Below, one piece after another: positions 1 to 7,329 of a stretch of 24,823 nt of DNA. The position numbers and the translations under genes are program-made. The notes under the pieces were generated by a model. The model was not told the origin of the DNA, did no database searches, and saw only the letters and a list, made by a program, of their open reading frames with translations. The DNA is taken from assembly GCA_018402615.1 (NCBI GenBank), contig JAGYIH010000011.1, positions 1 to 24,823 on the forward strand. The letters are read 5' to 3'. Positions within the stretch are counted from its first letter, which is position 1. Each line of letters begins with the position of its first letter. The DNA comes from Aquiluna sp. GTDB taxonomy: Bacteria; Actinomycetota; Actinomycetes; Actinomycetales; Microbacteriaceae.

Positions 1-1172
1 ACATCGGAGACGTAGGAGCGAACCGCATCAATTAGCTCGACGTCAACGCCCTGCTTTTCAGACATATACCAGCGGTGCTCCAAGACCTCGTGGAATATCT
101 CGGCGGGCTCCAGGCGACCGGTGTATTCCTGGGGAATGGCTCCAACCACCGGTTCGAAGACATCTGAAAGCCACTGGTGCGCGAGCACTTCCTCGTCGGC
201 ATTGGGTCTGGCGTGAGAAAGCTTGAACTGGTCAATATCATTTAGCAGCCTGCGAGCCTGGTTTTCTTCAACATCCAAGCCGGTGAGTAGCAGCAGTCTT
301 CTGGCGTGGTGACCGGCATCCACGACCTTGGGCTGAATTTTCACGGTGTGGACCACATCGTCTTTGACTATGGAGAGCTCTTCGATGTCAAAGCCGAGGT
401 CATTCAATCGCTGCACCCTGCGAGAAATCCGCCACTTTTCAGAGACATCAAACACCTCGGTTTCGGTGAGCTCCTTCCAAAGCTCGTGATACTTGTCCAC
501 GATGCGCTGGCTAATGGCATTTGGGTCAATCTCGGTTGCCTTGCCAGAGGCGAGCAGATCCATCAGCTCGCCTGCGATGTTTACTCGAGCAATCTCTAGG
601 TCGTTCTCTCTTTGGCCATTGGACAACCTGGCGTCATAGAGCTGACCGGTCTCCGCGTCCACGAGGTAGGCGGCGAACTTGCCGGCATCACGCCGGAACA
701 AAGTATTGGAAAGCGATACATCCCCCCAGAAAAAGCCCACCAGGTGAAGCCGAACCAGAAGAAGTGCCAGGGCGTCTACCAGCCGCTTTGCGGTTTGATC
801 GCGCAATCCTTGCGACCACATTGCCCGATATGGCAGTGAGAACTTTAGGTGCCGGGTAATTAGAACCGCGGGCAGCTCCTCACCGTTTAGGTCGGTGCGG
901 TTATTGATGATTGCAAAGGGCTCAACGCAGGGAATGTCAAGCTTTTCGAGTTTGCGCAGCATCTCGTATTCCCGCTTGGCAAGGTCAAAGAGGGTTTCCT
1001 TGATCGCAACCACGTGATCATTTAGGTGAGCAAAGCGAACCGTGTGACGCGAGAGCCCCTTGGGCAGTGCAACAATGTTTTCGGTGGGCCAATCCTCTAA
1101 CGGCAAATGCCACGGAAGATCCAAAAGTTCTGGTTCTGCCGTGGCAGCCGTGATATTAAGTTGCTGAGGCAT
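1..1172 (-). CDS. DUF4032 family kinase-like protein, C-terminus cut by window edge
   Basis: Reading leftward from ATG at 1172 the frame stays open for 390 codons to the window edge, so the C-terminus is missing. The N-terminal 200 residues carry the marks of a protein-kinase-like fold: a VAIK lysine at K58, a helix-C candidate glutamate around E68-E70, a catalytic-loop-like GDVSLSN with D151 and N156, and a DFG-like VDAE with D172. Residues after about 215 match what I remember as the DUF4032 region of actinobacterial proteins annotated as lipopolysaccharide-kinase-like. The start lies 7 bp after the stop of the upstream ABC ATPase gene and has no strong ribosome binding site, so coupled translation is likely. 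The substrate is unknown. The pairing suggests a role linked to the ATPase or to carbohydrate uptake, but that is inference. No signal peptide or membrane segment is seen. Confidence 0.85.
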   Translation of the reverse strand, partial: MPQQLNITAATAEPELLDLPWHLPLEDWPTENIVALPKGLSRHTVRFAHLNDHVVAIKETLFDLAKREYEMLRKLEKLDIPCVEPFAIINNRTDLNGEELPAVLITRHLKFSLPYRAMWSQGLRDQTAKRLVDALALLLVRLHLVGFFWGDVSLSNTLFRRDAGKFAAYLVDAETGQLYDARLSNGQRENDLEIARVNIAGELMDLLASGKATEIDPNAISQRIVDKYHELWKELTETEVFDVSEKWRISRRVQRLNDLGFDIEELSIVKDDVVHTVKIQPKVVDAGHHARRLLLLTGLDVEENQARRLLNDIDQFKLSHARPNADEEVLAHQWLSDVFEPVVGAIPQEYTGRLEPAEIFHEVLEHRWYMSEKQGVDVELIDAVRSYVSD

Positions 1173-1179
1173 GTACCGC

Positions 1180-2253
1180 CTAGTTCAGGCGAGCACCACT
1201 CTCAACATCAAATAGGTGAACTGCGTCTGGCTCGGAGATCAGGTGAATCTTATCTCCGGCCATTGGGTGGCTGATTGCATCAACGCGAACCACGACGTTC
1301 TGTTCTGTGCCATCCAGTTGTGCGCGACCGTAGAGGTAGCCGTCAGAGCCAAGCTCCTCAACAACATCAACATCGACAACCAAACCGTGAGGCGCAACAG
1401 AAAGCTTCTCTGGGCGAATACCAACGGTGATTTTCGAGCCTGAGGCCTTGGCCAAGATTTCGCGGGAAATCGGCAGCACGGCGTCACCGAACTGAACCCC
1501 ACCATCCACGATGGGTAGCTGCACCAGGTTCATAGCTGGCGAACCAATGAAGCCAGCTACAAATACGTTTTGTGGGGTGTCGTAGAGGTTACGTGGGGTG
1601 TCGACCTGCTGCAGCAGGCCGTCCTTCAAAACTGCAACACGGTCACCCATGGTCATAGCTTCAACCTGGTCGTGAGTCACGTAGACGGTGGTTACACCCA
1701 GTCGGCGCTGAAGAGAAGCAATCTGGGTTCTGGTCTGAACGCGAAGCTTGGCATCCAGGTTCGAAAGTGGCTCATCCATCAGGAACACCTGTGGCTGGCG
1801 AACGATAGCGCGGCCCATGGCAACGCGCTGGCGCTGGCCACCAGATAGTGCCTTTGGCTTGCGGTTTAGGTATGGCTCAAGGTCCAAAAGCTTTGCGGCC
1901 TCAAGCACTCGCACTGCACGCTCGTCCTTATTGACGCCGGCAATCTTTAGGGCGAAGCCCATGTTCTCTGCCACGGTCATGTGTGGGTATAGCGCGTAGT
2001 TCTGGAACACCATCGCGATGTCGCGGTCTTTTGGTGGAACGTCGGTGACTTCTCTGTCACCGATGAAGATTCCACCCTCGTTGACTTCTTCCAATCCTGC
2101 GAGCATTCGCAGCGAGGTTGACTTTCCACAACCTGATGGTCCAACCAAGACCAAGAACTCGCCGTCCTTGACCTCGAGGTTTAGTTTGTCTACCGCGGGA
2201 GTGGTGCCACCGGGGTAAAGACGGGTTGCATTTCTGAATGAAACGGACGCCAT
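1180..2253 (-). CDS. ugpC: ABC transporter ATP-binding protein, UgpC/MsmK/MsiK family
   Basis: This 357-residue ATPase is of the type that energises carbohydrate or glycerol-phosphate ABC importers at the inner face of the membrane. Visible motifs are Walker A GPSGCGKS (38-45), Q-loop Q84, signature LSGGQ (136-140), Walker B FLMDEP (157-162), D-loop SNLD and an H-loop VTHD, followed by a C-terminal TOBE-like regulatory region. The ATG at 2253 is chosen because it has a good AAGGAG-like site and the family normally begins about here. An upstream in-frame start at 2421 would add 56 unlikely residues running back across the promoter. No permease or binding-protein gene is adjacent, which fits an MsiK-like shared ATPase serving several importers. 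A DUF4032 gene follows after 7 bp. The symbol reflects the family name and does not assert the substrate. Confidence 0.95.
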   Translation of the reverse strand: MASVSFRNATRLYPGGTTPAVDKLNLEVKDGEFLVLVGPSGCGKSTSLRMLAGLEEVNEGGIFIGDREVTDVPPKDRDIAMVFQNYALYPHMTVAENMGFALKIAGVNKDERAVRVLEAAKLLDLEPYLNRKPKALSGGQRQRVAMGRAIVRQPQVFLMDEPLSNLDAKLRVQTRTQIASLQRRLGVTTVYVTHDQVEAMTMGDRVAVLKDGLLQQVDTPRNLYDTPQNVFVAGFIGSPAMNLVQLPIVDGGVQFGDAVLPISREILAKASGSKITVGIRPEKLSVAPHGLVVDVDVVEELGSDGYLYGRAQLDGTEQNVVVRVDAISHPMAGDKIHLISEPDAVHLFDVESGARLN

Positions 2254-2269
2254 TGTTGCTTCTCCTTCA

Positions 2270-2287
2270 CCGGCAGGTACGTGCCGG
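2270..2287. repeat. Inverted repeat in the ugpC leader, possible operator or hairpin
   Basis: CCGGCA at 2270-2275 and TGCCGG at 2282-2287 form a perfect 6-bp inverted repeat around GGTACG. It sits about 16 bp upstream of the ugpC start and just downstream of the candidate promoter. It could be a repressor operator of the LacI kind or an RNA hairpin near the ribosome binding site. No regulator gene is nearby to decide between these. Confidence 0.4.
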
Positions 2288-2301
2288 ACGATCCTTAGTG
2301 A

Positions 2302-2330
2302 ATGGTATTCGCGGTAAGCGAACCCACCAA
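2302..2330 (-). promoter_or_regulatory. Candidate sigma-70-type promoter for ugpC
   Basis: On the minus strand TTGGTG (2330-2325) and TACCAT (2307-2302) are separated by 17 bp, with 3 and 4 matches to the consensus hexamers. The predicted transcription start near 2295 would give a leader of about 40 nt containing the inverted repeat at 2270-2287. It lies in the divergent intergenic region shared with the DsbA-like gene. The hexamers are weak, so this is tentative. Confidence 0.3.
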
Positions 2331-2399
2331 GTATGGCACTGATGCTTAGAATGAATCTCGGTTTGTAACCAAGCTGATAGATAAAGCCAAAGGATCTAA

Positions 2400-3248
2400 A
2401 TGAACTCCATGCAAAAGCCAACTCGCTCAGAGCAGCGCGAAGCAGCTCGCCAGAAGGCCAAGGAGATGCGCGCTCTTACCGCCAAGAAGGAAAAGCGCAG
2501 CAAGATTCTGGTTCAGCTTTCAGTTGTTGTTGTGGCGCTTGGAATCATTGGTGGAGTGGGGGCAGTAATTGCTTTTGAGGCCGCAAACCGTGCTGAGGCA
2601 CCAATTGTTGGCGAAGTACCAGAGAATCTGACTGACCTGGGTGGTCTAAAGATGGGTGTTGGCCTGCAGGCATTCACCAACACCAACACTCCGGTGCTAG
2701 CGGGAGAGACTGCAACACCCGAGATCGTTGTCTACATCGATTACCAGTGCCCTATCTGTCAGGCGTTTGATGTTCCAAACTCCGCTCAGATGCGCTCCTG
2801 GGTTGACACCGGTGCTGCAACAGTTGAAATCCGCCCACTGTCCTTCTTGGACCGGGCATCTTTGAACGCGTTTTCTTCAAGAGCTGCAAACTCAACCATG
2901 TGCGTTGCAAACTTTGAACCTGACAGCTTCTGGGACTTCCACGAGTCACTGATTTTGAACCAGCCTCAAGAGGGCATCGAGGGTCCAAATGACGACGAGC
3001 TGTTCCAGATTGCCGAATCGGCTGGAGCGGGCACTGAAGAAATCAAGGGCTGCATTCAGGCCAAGAGTTTTGGTGACTACGTTGCGCAGTACACCCAGAC
3101 TGTCCTTGGAGGGCCTCACGGCGGAGTCAGCGTGACAGGCACCCCAACGGTCTTGGTGAACGGCAACCAGTACACCTGGGCCACCGGCGAGGAACTTGTT
3201 TCGGCTGAGCGCTTTGCGCAGTTCGTGCAGGCAGCTACCGCAGAGTAA
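2400..3248 (+). CDS. Membrane-anchored DsbA-family thioredoxin-like protein
   Basis: The 282-residue protein has a basic, cytoplasm-facing N-terminus rich in Lys and Arg, one transmembrane helix at about 37-59, and an extracytoplasmic thioredoxin-like domain with a CPIC active site at C117-C120. The stretch FWDFHESL and the cis-proline-like TGTPTVLVNG near the C-terminus are typical of the DsbA/BdbD family. Two further cysteines lie between them (in STMCVANF and IKGCIQAK). Such proteins oxidise or isomerise disulfides in exported proteins of actinobacteria. The ATG at 2400 is preferred over the ATG at 2409 because an AAAGGA site lies 5 bp before it. A lipoprotein gene follows after 6 bp, so the two are likely co-transcribed. 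No VKOR partner is visible in the window. Confidence 0.92.
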   Translation: MNSMQKPTRSEQREAARQKAKEMRALTAKKEKRSKILVQLSVVVVALGIIGGVGAVIAFEAANRAEAPIVGEVPENLTDLGGLKMGVGLQAFTNTNTPVLAGETATPEIVVYIDYQCPICQAFDVPNSAQMRSWVDTGAATVEIRPLSFLDRASLNAFSSRAANSTMCVANFEPDSFWDFHESLILNQPQEGIEGPNDDELFQIAESAGAGTEEIKGCIQAKSFGDYVAQYTQTVLGGPHGGVSVTGTPTVLVNGNQYTWATGEELVSAERFAQFVQAATAE

Positions 3249-3254
3249 GAGTTT

Positions 3255-4307
3255 TTGAAGTTCCGTCCGGGGGGTCAGTTGAGAACACTTGCGCTTGTCG
3301 CTGTCTCGGGACTACTGCTCGCGGGTTGCGCATCGGTAGAACCTGCGGTTGATTCACATACCCCTAGCCCGACTGTTTCGGAGCAGGCTCAGTCTGCAAC
3401 CGCTTCACCCGAACCCACTACTACTGGGCCAACCGAGCAGGAGCTGGCGGCTCTGATCAGAGCCACACCTGAAACCAAGGACCTTCCTTCGCTAGCTGCC
3501 CACATCGAGGCAATCGATAGTGCAGCGAGCTTTCTGGAGCCTTTCGAAATTGATTTCCAAATCGGACCGACCGCCGTCCCTGAGAAAGTTCAGACCGTAA
3601 TTGATCGTTTCTCCGAAAAGCTCAAGATGTATCAACTGCTGGGACTTGAGTCACTAAACCAGGACTGGGTGCTGGTGAGTGAAAAAGACTATGAGTGGTG
3701 GGCTCAGTACCGATTAGGCCAAGACGCTGATTTTCCATTGGCGCTTTGGGACCAGGAGCGCAACGAACTTGGTCACTGCCGGCTGAGTTCCAATGTTTTT
3801 TGTGGAGCTGGCAACGCAGTGAACGGCTTGAACTATCAGGACAATATTGTGGGCACCCGGTTCACCGACCGCGGGCTGAATTACGTATCACGTCATGAGG
3901 CTGCCCATTTTTATCAGGCCGTCTTTGGTTATGGTGGAAAGTGTTGGATGGCTGAGGGCCAGGCCACATTTTTTGAAACATATCTGGAACCAAGTTCTAG
4001 ATCTCGGTCTCAAGTCGTTCAAAGTTTTCGTTCTTCACCCACGGGCGTCGCAAAATCCTCCGAAGCAGAACTATTTGAGTTGATAGATAGCAACATGGTT
4101 TGCGAGGGGGATTCCAACATCGCCTACGACATGGGGATGATCGCTTTTGAACACCTCTATCTGAATTTCAGCCTGCTCCAGATTCACGATCTTCTGGTTC
4201 TAAGTAGTGACTCAAGTTGGGAAGATGCGGTTAGTGAGGCGTTGGGTGTCGAGGCTGAGCAGCTCAACAAAGATCTTGCCGGCTACATCTTCAGTCAAAT
4301 CAATTAG
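3255..4307 (+). CDS. Lipoprotein with gluzincin-like HExxH metallopeptidase motif
   Basis: The 350-residue product begins with a lipoprotein signal peptide: basic MKFR start, hydrophobic stretch, lipobox LLAGC ending at about C25. A Ser/Thr/Pro-rich tether of about 40 residues follows. The mature domain contains HEAAH at 214-218 and, 16 residues on, AEGQATFFE with E234. This HExxH plus EGxAxxxE arrangement is that of gluzincin zinc peptidases related to the M1 type, so H214, H218 and E234 are the predicted zinc ligands and E215 the catalytic base. I do not recognise a named family. The start is TTG, supported by AAGAG upstream and a well-formed signal peptide. It follows the DsbA-like gene by 6 bp, which suggests that the cell-surface peptidase, with several cysteines in its mature part, is made together with a disulfide enzyme. 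The substrate is unknown. Confidence 0.85.
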   Translation: MKFRPGGQLRTLALVAVSGLLLAGCASVEPAVDSHTPSPTVSEQAQSATASPEPTTTGPTEQELAALIRATPETKDLPSLAAHIEAIDSAASFLEPFEIDFQIGPTAVPEKVQTVIDRFSEKLKMYQLLGLESLNQDWVLVSEKDYEWWAQYRLGQDADFPLALWDQERNELGHCRLSSNVFCGAGNAVNGLNYQDNIVGTRFTDRGLNYVSRHEAAHFYQAVFGYGGKCWMAEGQATFFETYLEPSSRSRSQVVQSFRSSPTGVAKSSEAELFELIDSNMVCEGDSNIAYDMGMIAFEHLYLNFSLLQIHDLLVLSSDSSWEDAVSEALGVEAEQLNKDLAGYIFSQIN

Positions 4308-4393
4308 TGAGCAGCTACATCAGGCTTTTTATCAGACGTGGAGTGCTTGGCTGAGACATTTGGGGCCACGACCATTAGGCTATTGCCCGCAAC

Positions 4394-4466
4394 GCCGACT
4401 TGGCGCAATTGGTAGCGCACCGCTCTTGTAAAGCGGGGGTTGCGGGTTCGAGTCCCGCAGTCGGCT
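4394..4466 (+). tRNA. tRNA-Thr (anticodon TGT)
   Basis: A 73-nt cloverleaf can be folded by eye. The acceptor stem is GCCGACT with AGTCGGC. The D stem is GCGC/GCGC. The anticodon stem is CCGCT/AGCGG around the loop CTTGTAA. The T arm is GCGGG-TTCGAGT-CCCGC. The discriminator is T, and CCA is not encoded. Anticodon TGT reads ACA threonine codons. It ends 3 bp before the stop codon of the oppositely oriented DUF805 gene. The 86 bp upstream hold no clear promoter. Confidence 0.97.
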
Positions 4467-4468
4467 CT

Positions 4469-4789
4469 CTAGGAACTAACTTGACGCTCTGGAACTGCCG
4501 GCTGCGCCGCCTGAATCAGCAAAATGATCAGACCTATTAGCGGTAGCAGTAACCACCAGAACTGGTTCATGCTTTTGCCCGCGTCGCGCAATCTTCTTGC
4601 GGTTGCGCTCAGCCATGGGATCAGTGTTGCTATCGCAACTACCGTTGCGAGGTCATCGCTGATTACAGAGGCAATTGCAGAGATGAGAAAAAGCGCCAGT
4701 GCGAAATACCAGTAGTCGGGCCTGCTGGTTCTTCCGGTAAAGGTCGCGTAGTTTTTAAATGCCAGCTTGGTGGCTTCCCAAATTTCCAT
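4469..4789 (-). CDS. DUF805 family small membrane protein
   Basis: The 106-residue product has the DUF805 pattern. An N-terminal segment (F-K-N-Y-ATFTGRTSRPDYWYF) leads into two or three hydrophobic helices, with ARRLRDAGKS at the loop before the last helix and WWLLLPLIGLIILL forming that helix. It is a little shorter than the usual 110-130 residues because the middle region is compact. The family is an inner-membrane protein of unknown function. It appears monocistronic, ending 3 bp from the tRNA-Thr gene on the other strand, and no terminator is visible between them. Confidence 0.88.
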   Translation of the reverse strand: MEIWEATKLAFKNYATFTGRTSRPDYWYFALALFLISAIASVISDDLATVVAIATLIPWLSATARRLRDAGKSMNQFWWLLLPLIGLIILLIQAAQPAVPERQVSS

Positions 4790-4853
4790 GCCCTCAGACT
4801 ACATTTTCTTGGCTGAGCGGAAGCTAAGAGTTCTAACTGCTGTTTGAAAGTCG

Positions 4854-6065
4854 GTGCAAAGACTTTTAGATATCAGTGCTAACGCAGAAGCCGTAATCGA
4901 GCTGGACTTTCAAGGGCTCTACTCCGGTGAGCTTGGGCTGAGTTCAATCAAGGGTGGTCAAAGCGCTGCTGATGCAGCCCTGGCAGCTTTAGATATCAAC
5001 GGCTATGCCAACTTGCGCTCCGAGGTGCTGCCCAAAAGTAAGCGCGGTGCAAGCGTGCTCTCGCCATACATTCGTCACAACATCCTCACCTTGGACCAGG
5101 TCTACAGAGCAGTGAAAAACGCGCCCTATAAAGACCGCGAGAAGTTTAGAGACGAGCTTTTTTGGCAGGAGTATGCCCGGCACACCTATGGCCGATTGGG
5201 CACCAGGCTCTTTGAAAACCTGCGCTTTGAGGCGAATTGGAATACGCCTGGAGATGGCTGGAACCGCGACATGGCTTGCGTGGATGAGGTTGTCAGTGAG
5301 CTGGAGAGCGATGGTTGGTTGGTGAACCAGACCAGAATGTGGCTGGCATCACACTGGAGCGTGAGAAACCAAAAGGGCTGGCTGCATGGCCAGGAACGCA
5401 TGCACCAAGAGCTCATTGACGGCTCACGGGCCGCGAACCTACTTGGCTGGCAGTGGACCGTGGGCGCCGGCACCGGAAAGCCCTATGGTTTTGCAAGGTG
5501 GCAGGTTGAAAAGCGAGCACCTGGTCTTTGCAATAACTGCCCGCTTAGGACCAACTGCCCGATCCAAGAGTTCCCGGAAGAGACTCAGCCCAGACAGCTG
5601 GAGCGTGATCCGCTTTTGGACACAGACCCAGACCCAAGGAGAACTGCTGGACCGCTTTCTGCCATCAAGCTGCGCACGCCTGAGTATGTGCTTTTAACAA
5701 TTGACTCGCTTGGAGATAGTGACCCGGCAATGGTTTCCAACCCCAACCTGCCAGTCGTATTTGTTTTCAATCAGGCGGCGCTCGCAAAACTGCAATTGAG
5801 TTCAAGACGAATTGGCTTCTACTTGGAAACTCTCAAAGACCTAGGTCAGCGAAGAGAGCTCCAGGTCTATTTAGGAGACCCGTATTTATTCGCTCAGGAA
5901 AACGAGGTCGCTCTCACCTTCGCACCGGTGCCGTCTTTCAAGAAATTCAAAAAACTGGCCGAGGTTCATCCCTACCCATGGCTCAGGTTGCCCCATGCCG
6001 GGTCGGTGAGAAGTTTTAGTTCCTGGCGTCAGAAACTAGATCAGGGCGTCAACCAGGATCACTAG
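4854..6065 (+). CDS. Photolyase/cryptochrome-like flavoprotein with apparently reversed domain order
   Basis: Residues 35-245 of this 403-residue protein match the FAD-binding catalytic domain of photolyases: RGASVLSPYIRHN (64-76), FRDELFWQEYARH (98-110), QTRMWLASHW (159-168), LIDGSRAANLLGWQW (187-201). By alignment to E. coli PhrB, W199 corresponds to W382 and N195 to N378, while D374 is replaced by S191. Four cysteines, C142, C226, C229 and C235, are spaced much like the Fe4S4 ligands of FeS-type bacterial photolyases. The N-terminal antenna domain is missing. Instead residues 276-380 (TIDSLGDSDPA, LPVVFVFNQAAL, SSRRIGFYLETLKDL, LQVYLGDP) resemble that alpha/beta domain placed after the catalytic one. 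The start is GTG, and a stop at 4845 closes the frame upstream, so no hidden N-terminal domain exists. The last 30 bp overlap the convergent DUF554 gene. The activity may be DNA repair or light sensing and is not settled by sequence. Confidence 0.88.
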   Translation: MQRLLDISANAEAVIELDFQGLYSGELGLSSIKGGQSAADAALAALDINGYANLRSEVLPKSKRGASVLSPYIRHNILTLDQVYRAVKNAPYKDREKFRDELFWQEYARHTYGRLGTRLFENLRFEANWNTPGDGWNRDMACVDEVVSELESDGWLVNQTRMWLASHWSVRNQKGWLHGQERMHQELIDGSRAANLLGWQWTVGAGTGKPYGFARWQVEKRAPGLCNNCPLRTNCPIQEFPEETQPRQLERDPLLDTDPDPRRTAGPLSAIKLRTPEYVLLTIDSLGDSDPAMVSNPNLPVVFVFNQAALAKLQLSSRRIGFYLETLKDLGQRRELQVYLGDPYLFAQENEVALTFAPVPSFKKFKKLAEVHPYPWLRLPHAGSVRSFSSWRQKLDQGVNQDH

Positions 6066-6764
6066 AAGCGGCGCGACTATAAGCGCCGGCAATAAATCAG
6101 CAACGTTCACCATGCGAATCTGCAGCACGCGCAAACCGGTTCCCAAAAGCAAGATTCCCCCGGTTGCAGTGATTGCCGCGATTACCGCCTGAGATAGAGA
6201 TGCTCCAAGTGCCAAGGCCGAGACATACAAAATGCCCTGCCAGATGCCCACCGGGATTGCGCTGAAGGCAACCCCCCAACCAAAGGTTGCCGCAAACGCA
6301 ACCGAGGTGAAGCCGTCCAGGGTGGACTTTAGGGCCAATACGTCAATGCCCTGACCCAAGCCATCTTGCAGTGCTCCAAGAACCGCCATTGGGCCAATGG
6401 TGAAAAGTAGCGATGCGTTTACAAATCCCTCAATGAACTTGTCCCTATCGCCACCACCCTTGGAAGTCTTTAGCTGCAACCAGGTCCCAAAGTGCTCCAG
6501 GCGCTTCTCGATGCCAATCAGTGAACCGAGCACACCACCAATCAGCAATGCTCCAAGAACCACCAGCAGGGTTCCGGCAGAGGTGACGGCAGAAACAAAG
6601 TCGGCATCCTGAAGTGCAATCAGGTTCAGGGCTCCGATAACCAAAACCACCAAGCCCATGGCATCGGTGAGGGTGCGGCTCATCTTTTCAGGCAGTCGGT
6701 GACCTAAGAGCACTCCGATTGCAGAGCCAATCAGGATGGCAAGAACGTTTACAAGTGTTCCCAA
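6036..6764 (-). CDS. DUF554 family integral membrane protein
   Basis: The 242-residue protein is almost entirely hydrophobic with about six or seven membrane helices. It has the family hallmarks: an N-terminal GTLVNVLAILIGSAIG-like segment, a central cytoplasmic loop (KTSKGGGDRDKFIEGF), then FVNASLLFTIGPMAVLGAL and LKSTLDGFTSVAFA. DUF554 (YdfK/YqgA-like) proteins are of unknown function, possibly transporters. The start is TTG at 6764, chosen because the family normally begins with exactly this GTLVNV sequence. The nearest purine-rich ribosome site (AAGGA) is about 13 nt away across an AT-rich spacer, which is unusual. Its 3' end overlaps the convergent photolyase-like gene by 30 bp. msrB lies upstream on the same strand with a 45-bp gap, so the two may be co-transcribed. 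Confidence 0.9.
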   Translation of the reverse strand: MGTLVNVLAILIGSAIGVLLGHRLPEKMSRTLTDAMGLVVLVIGALNLIALQDADFVSAVTSAGTLLVVLGALLIGGVLGSLIGIEKRLEHFGTWLQLKTSKGGGDRDKFIEGFVNASLLFTIGPMAVLGALQDGLGQGIDVLALKSTLDGFTSVAFAATFGWGVAFSAIPVGIWQGILYVSALALGASLSQAVIAAITATGGILLLGTGLRVLQIRMVNVADLLPALIVAPLLVILVDALI

Positions 6765-6809
6765 TTTTTTATTAACGTCCTTATCGGCTTTTAGTTGAGC
6801 GAGAAAAGT

Positions 6810-7211
6810 CTAGGACTTGGGCTTGAAGGTAATGCTCACCGAGTTAATGCAGTAACGATCTCCGGTTGGAGTTTGGGGGGCGTCGTCAAAGACGTGGCCT
6901 AGGTGACCGCCGCACTTGGCGCAGCGCACCTCGGTTCGAACCATGCCGTGCGCGCGATCTTCAATGTATTCAATGGCCTTGTTATCCTGTGGCTTATAGA
7001 AACTTGGCCATCCGCAGTGCGAGTCAAACTTGGTATCTGCTTCAAATAAGAATGCGTCACAACCCCGGCAGTGGTAGTCGCCAGCGCGTTTTTCGCCCAA
7101 CAGGTCTCCGGTGTAGGCCCTTTCGGTACCACCCAGTCGCAACACCTGGTACTCGAATTTGTCGAGCTCTTGCTTCCACTGCTCGTCAGTTTTAAAGACT
7201 TCGTAATTCAA
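6810..7211 (-). CDS. msrB: Peptide-methionine (R)-S-oxide reductase MsrB
   Basis: This 133-residue enzyme reduces methionine R-sulfoxide in oxidised proteins in the cytoplasm, using thioredoxin. It shows the structural zinc cysteines C48/C51 and C97/C100, the HCGWPSF block (65-71) and the catalytic cysteine C121 in RYCINS. C66 in the HCGWPSF block may resolve the sulfenic acid. The length is normal for a single-domain MsrB. The start is TTG at 7211 with a clear AGGAG 7 nt upstream, and no other in-frame start fits the conserved N-terminus. The gene reads away from cspA, leaving a 173-bp divergent region. Confidence 0.97.
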   Translation of the reverse strand: MNYEVFKTDEQWKQELDKFEYQVLRLGGTERAYTGDLLGEKRAGDYHCRGCDAFLFEADTKFDSHCGWPSFYKPQDNKAIEYIEDRAHGMVRTEVRCAKCGGHLGHVFDDAPQTPTGDRYCINSVSITFKPKS

Positions 7212-7275
7212 CTAATCGCTCCTACCTGGGGTTTATAACCGTTGGGTAACACCACTTAAAGCAACGGATTGGCGC

Positions 7276-7303
7276 TTGTAATTCCCTAAACGTTGCGTAG
7301 AGT
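7276..7303 (+). promoter_or_regulatory. Candidate promoter of the cold-shock gene
   Basis: TTGTAA (7276-7281) and TAGAGT (7298-7303) are separated by 16 bp, each with 4 of 6 consensus matches. The predicted start near 7310 would give a leader of about 75 nt, in keeping with long leaders of cspA-like genes. The rest of the 173-bp gap between msrB and cspA holds nothing else that I recognise. Confidence 0.4.
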
Positions 7304-7329
7304 TGAGGTATCGAGCTCTGACTGCGGTT

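Noticed and set aside
2254..2421. In-frame upstream extension of the ABC ATPase to 2421
   Set aside because: It would add 56 residues unlike the family and cross the likely promoter and inverted repeat; the ATG at 2253 has a good ribosome site.
4346..4818. Repeated CTTGGCTGAG (4346 and 4809)
   Set aside because: A 10-bp repeat is expected by chance in a window of this size and neither copy fits a well-spaced promoter.
4790..4853. Photolyase N-terminal domain lost by frameshift or truncation
   Set aside because: Only 64 bp separate the gene from its neighbour and the frame has a stop at 4845, so no remnant domain could be present; the antenna-like segment is found after the catalytic domain instead.
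6063..6085. GGCGC/GCGCC hairpin after the photolyase-like stop as a terminator
   Set aside because: There is no T-run after the stem on either strand and it lies within the DUF554 coding region.
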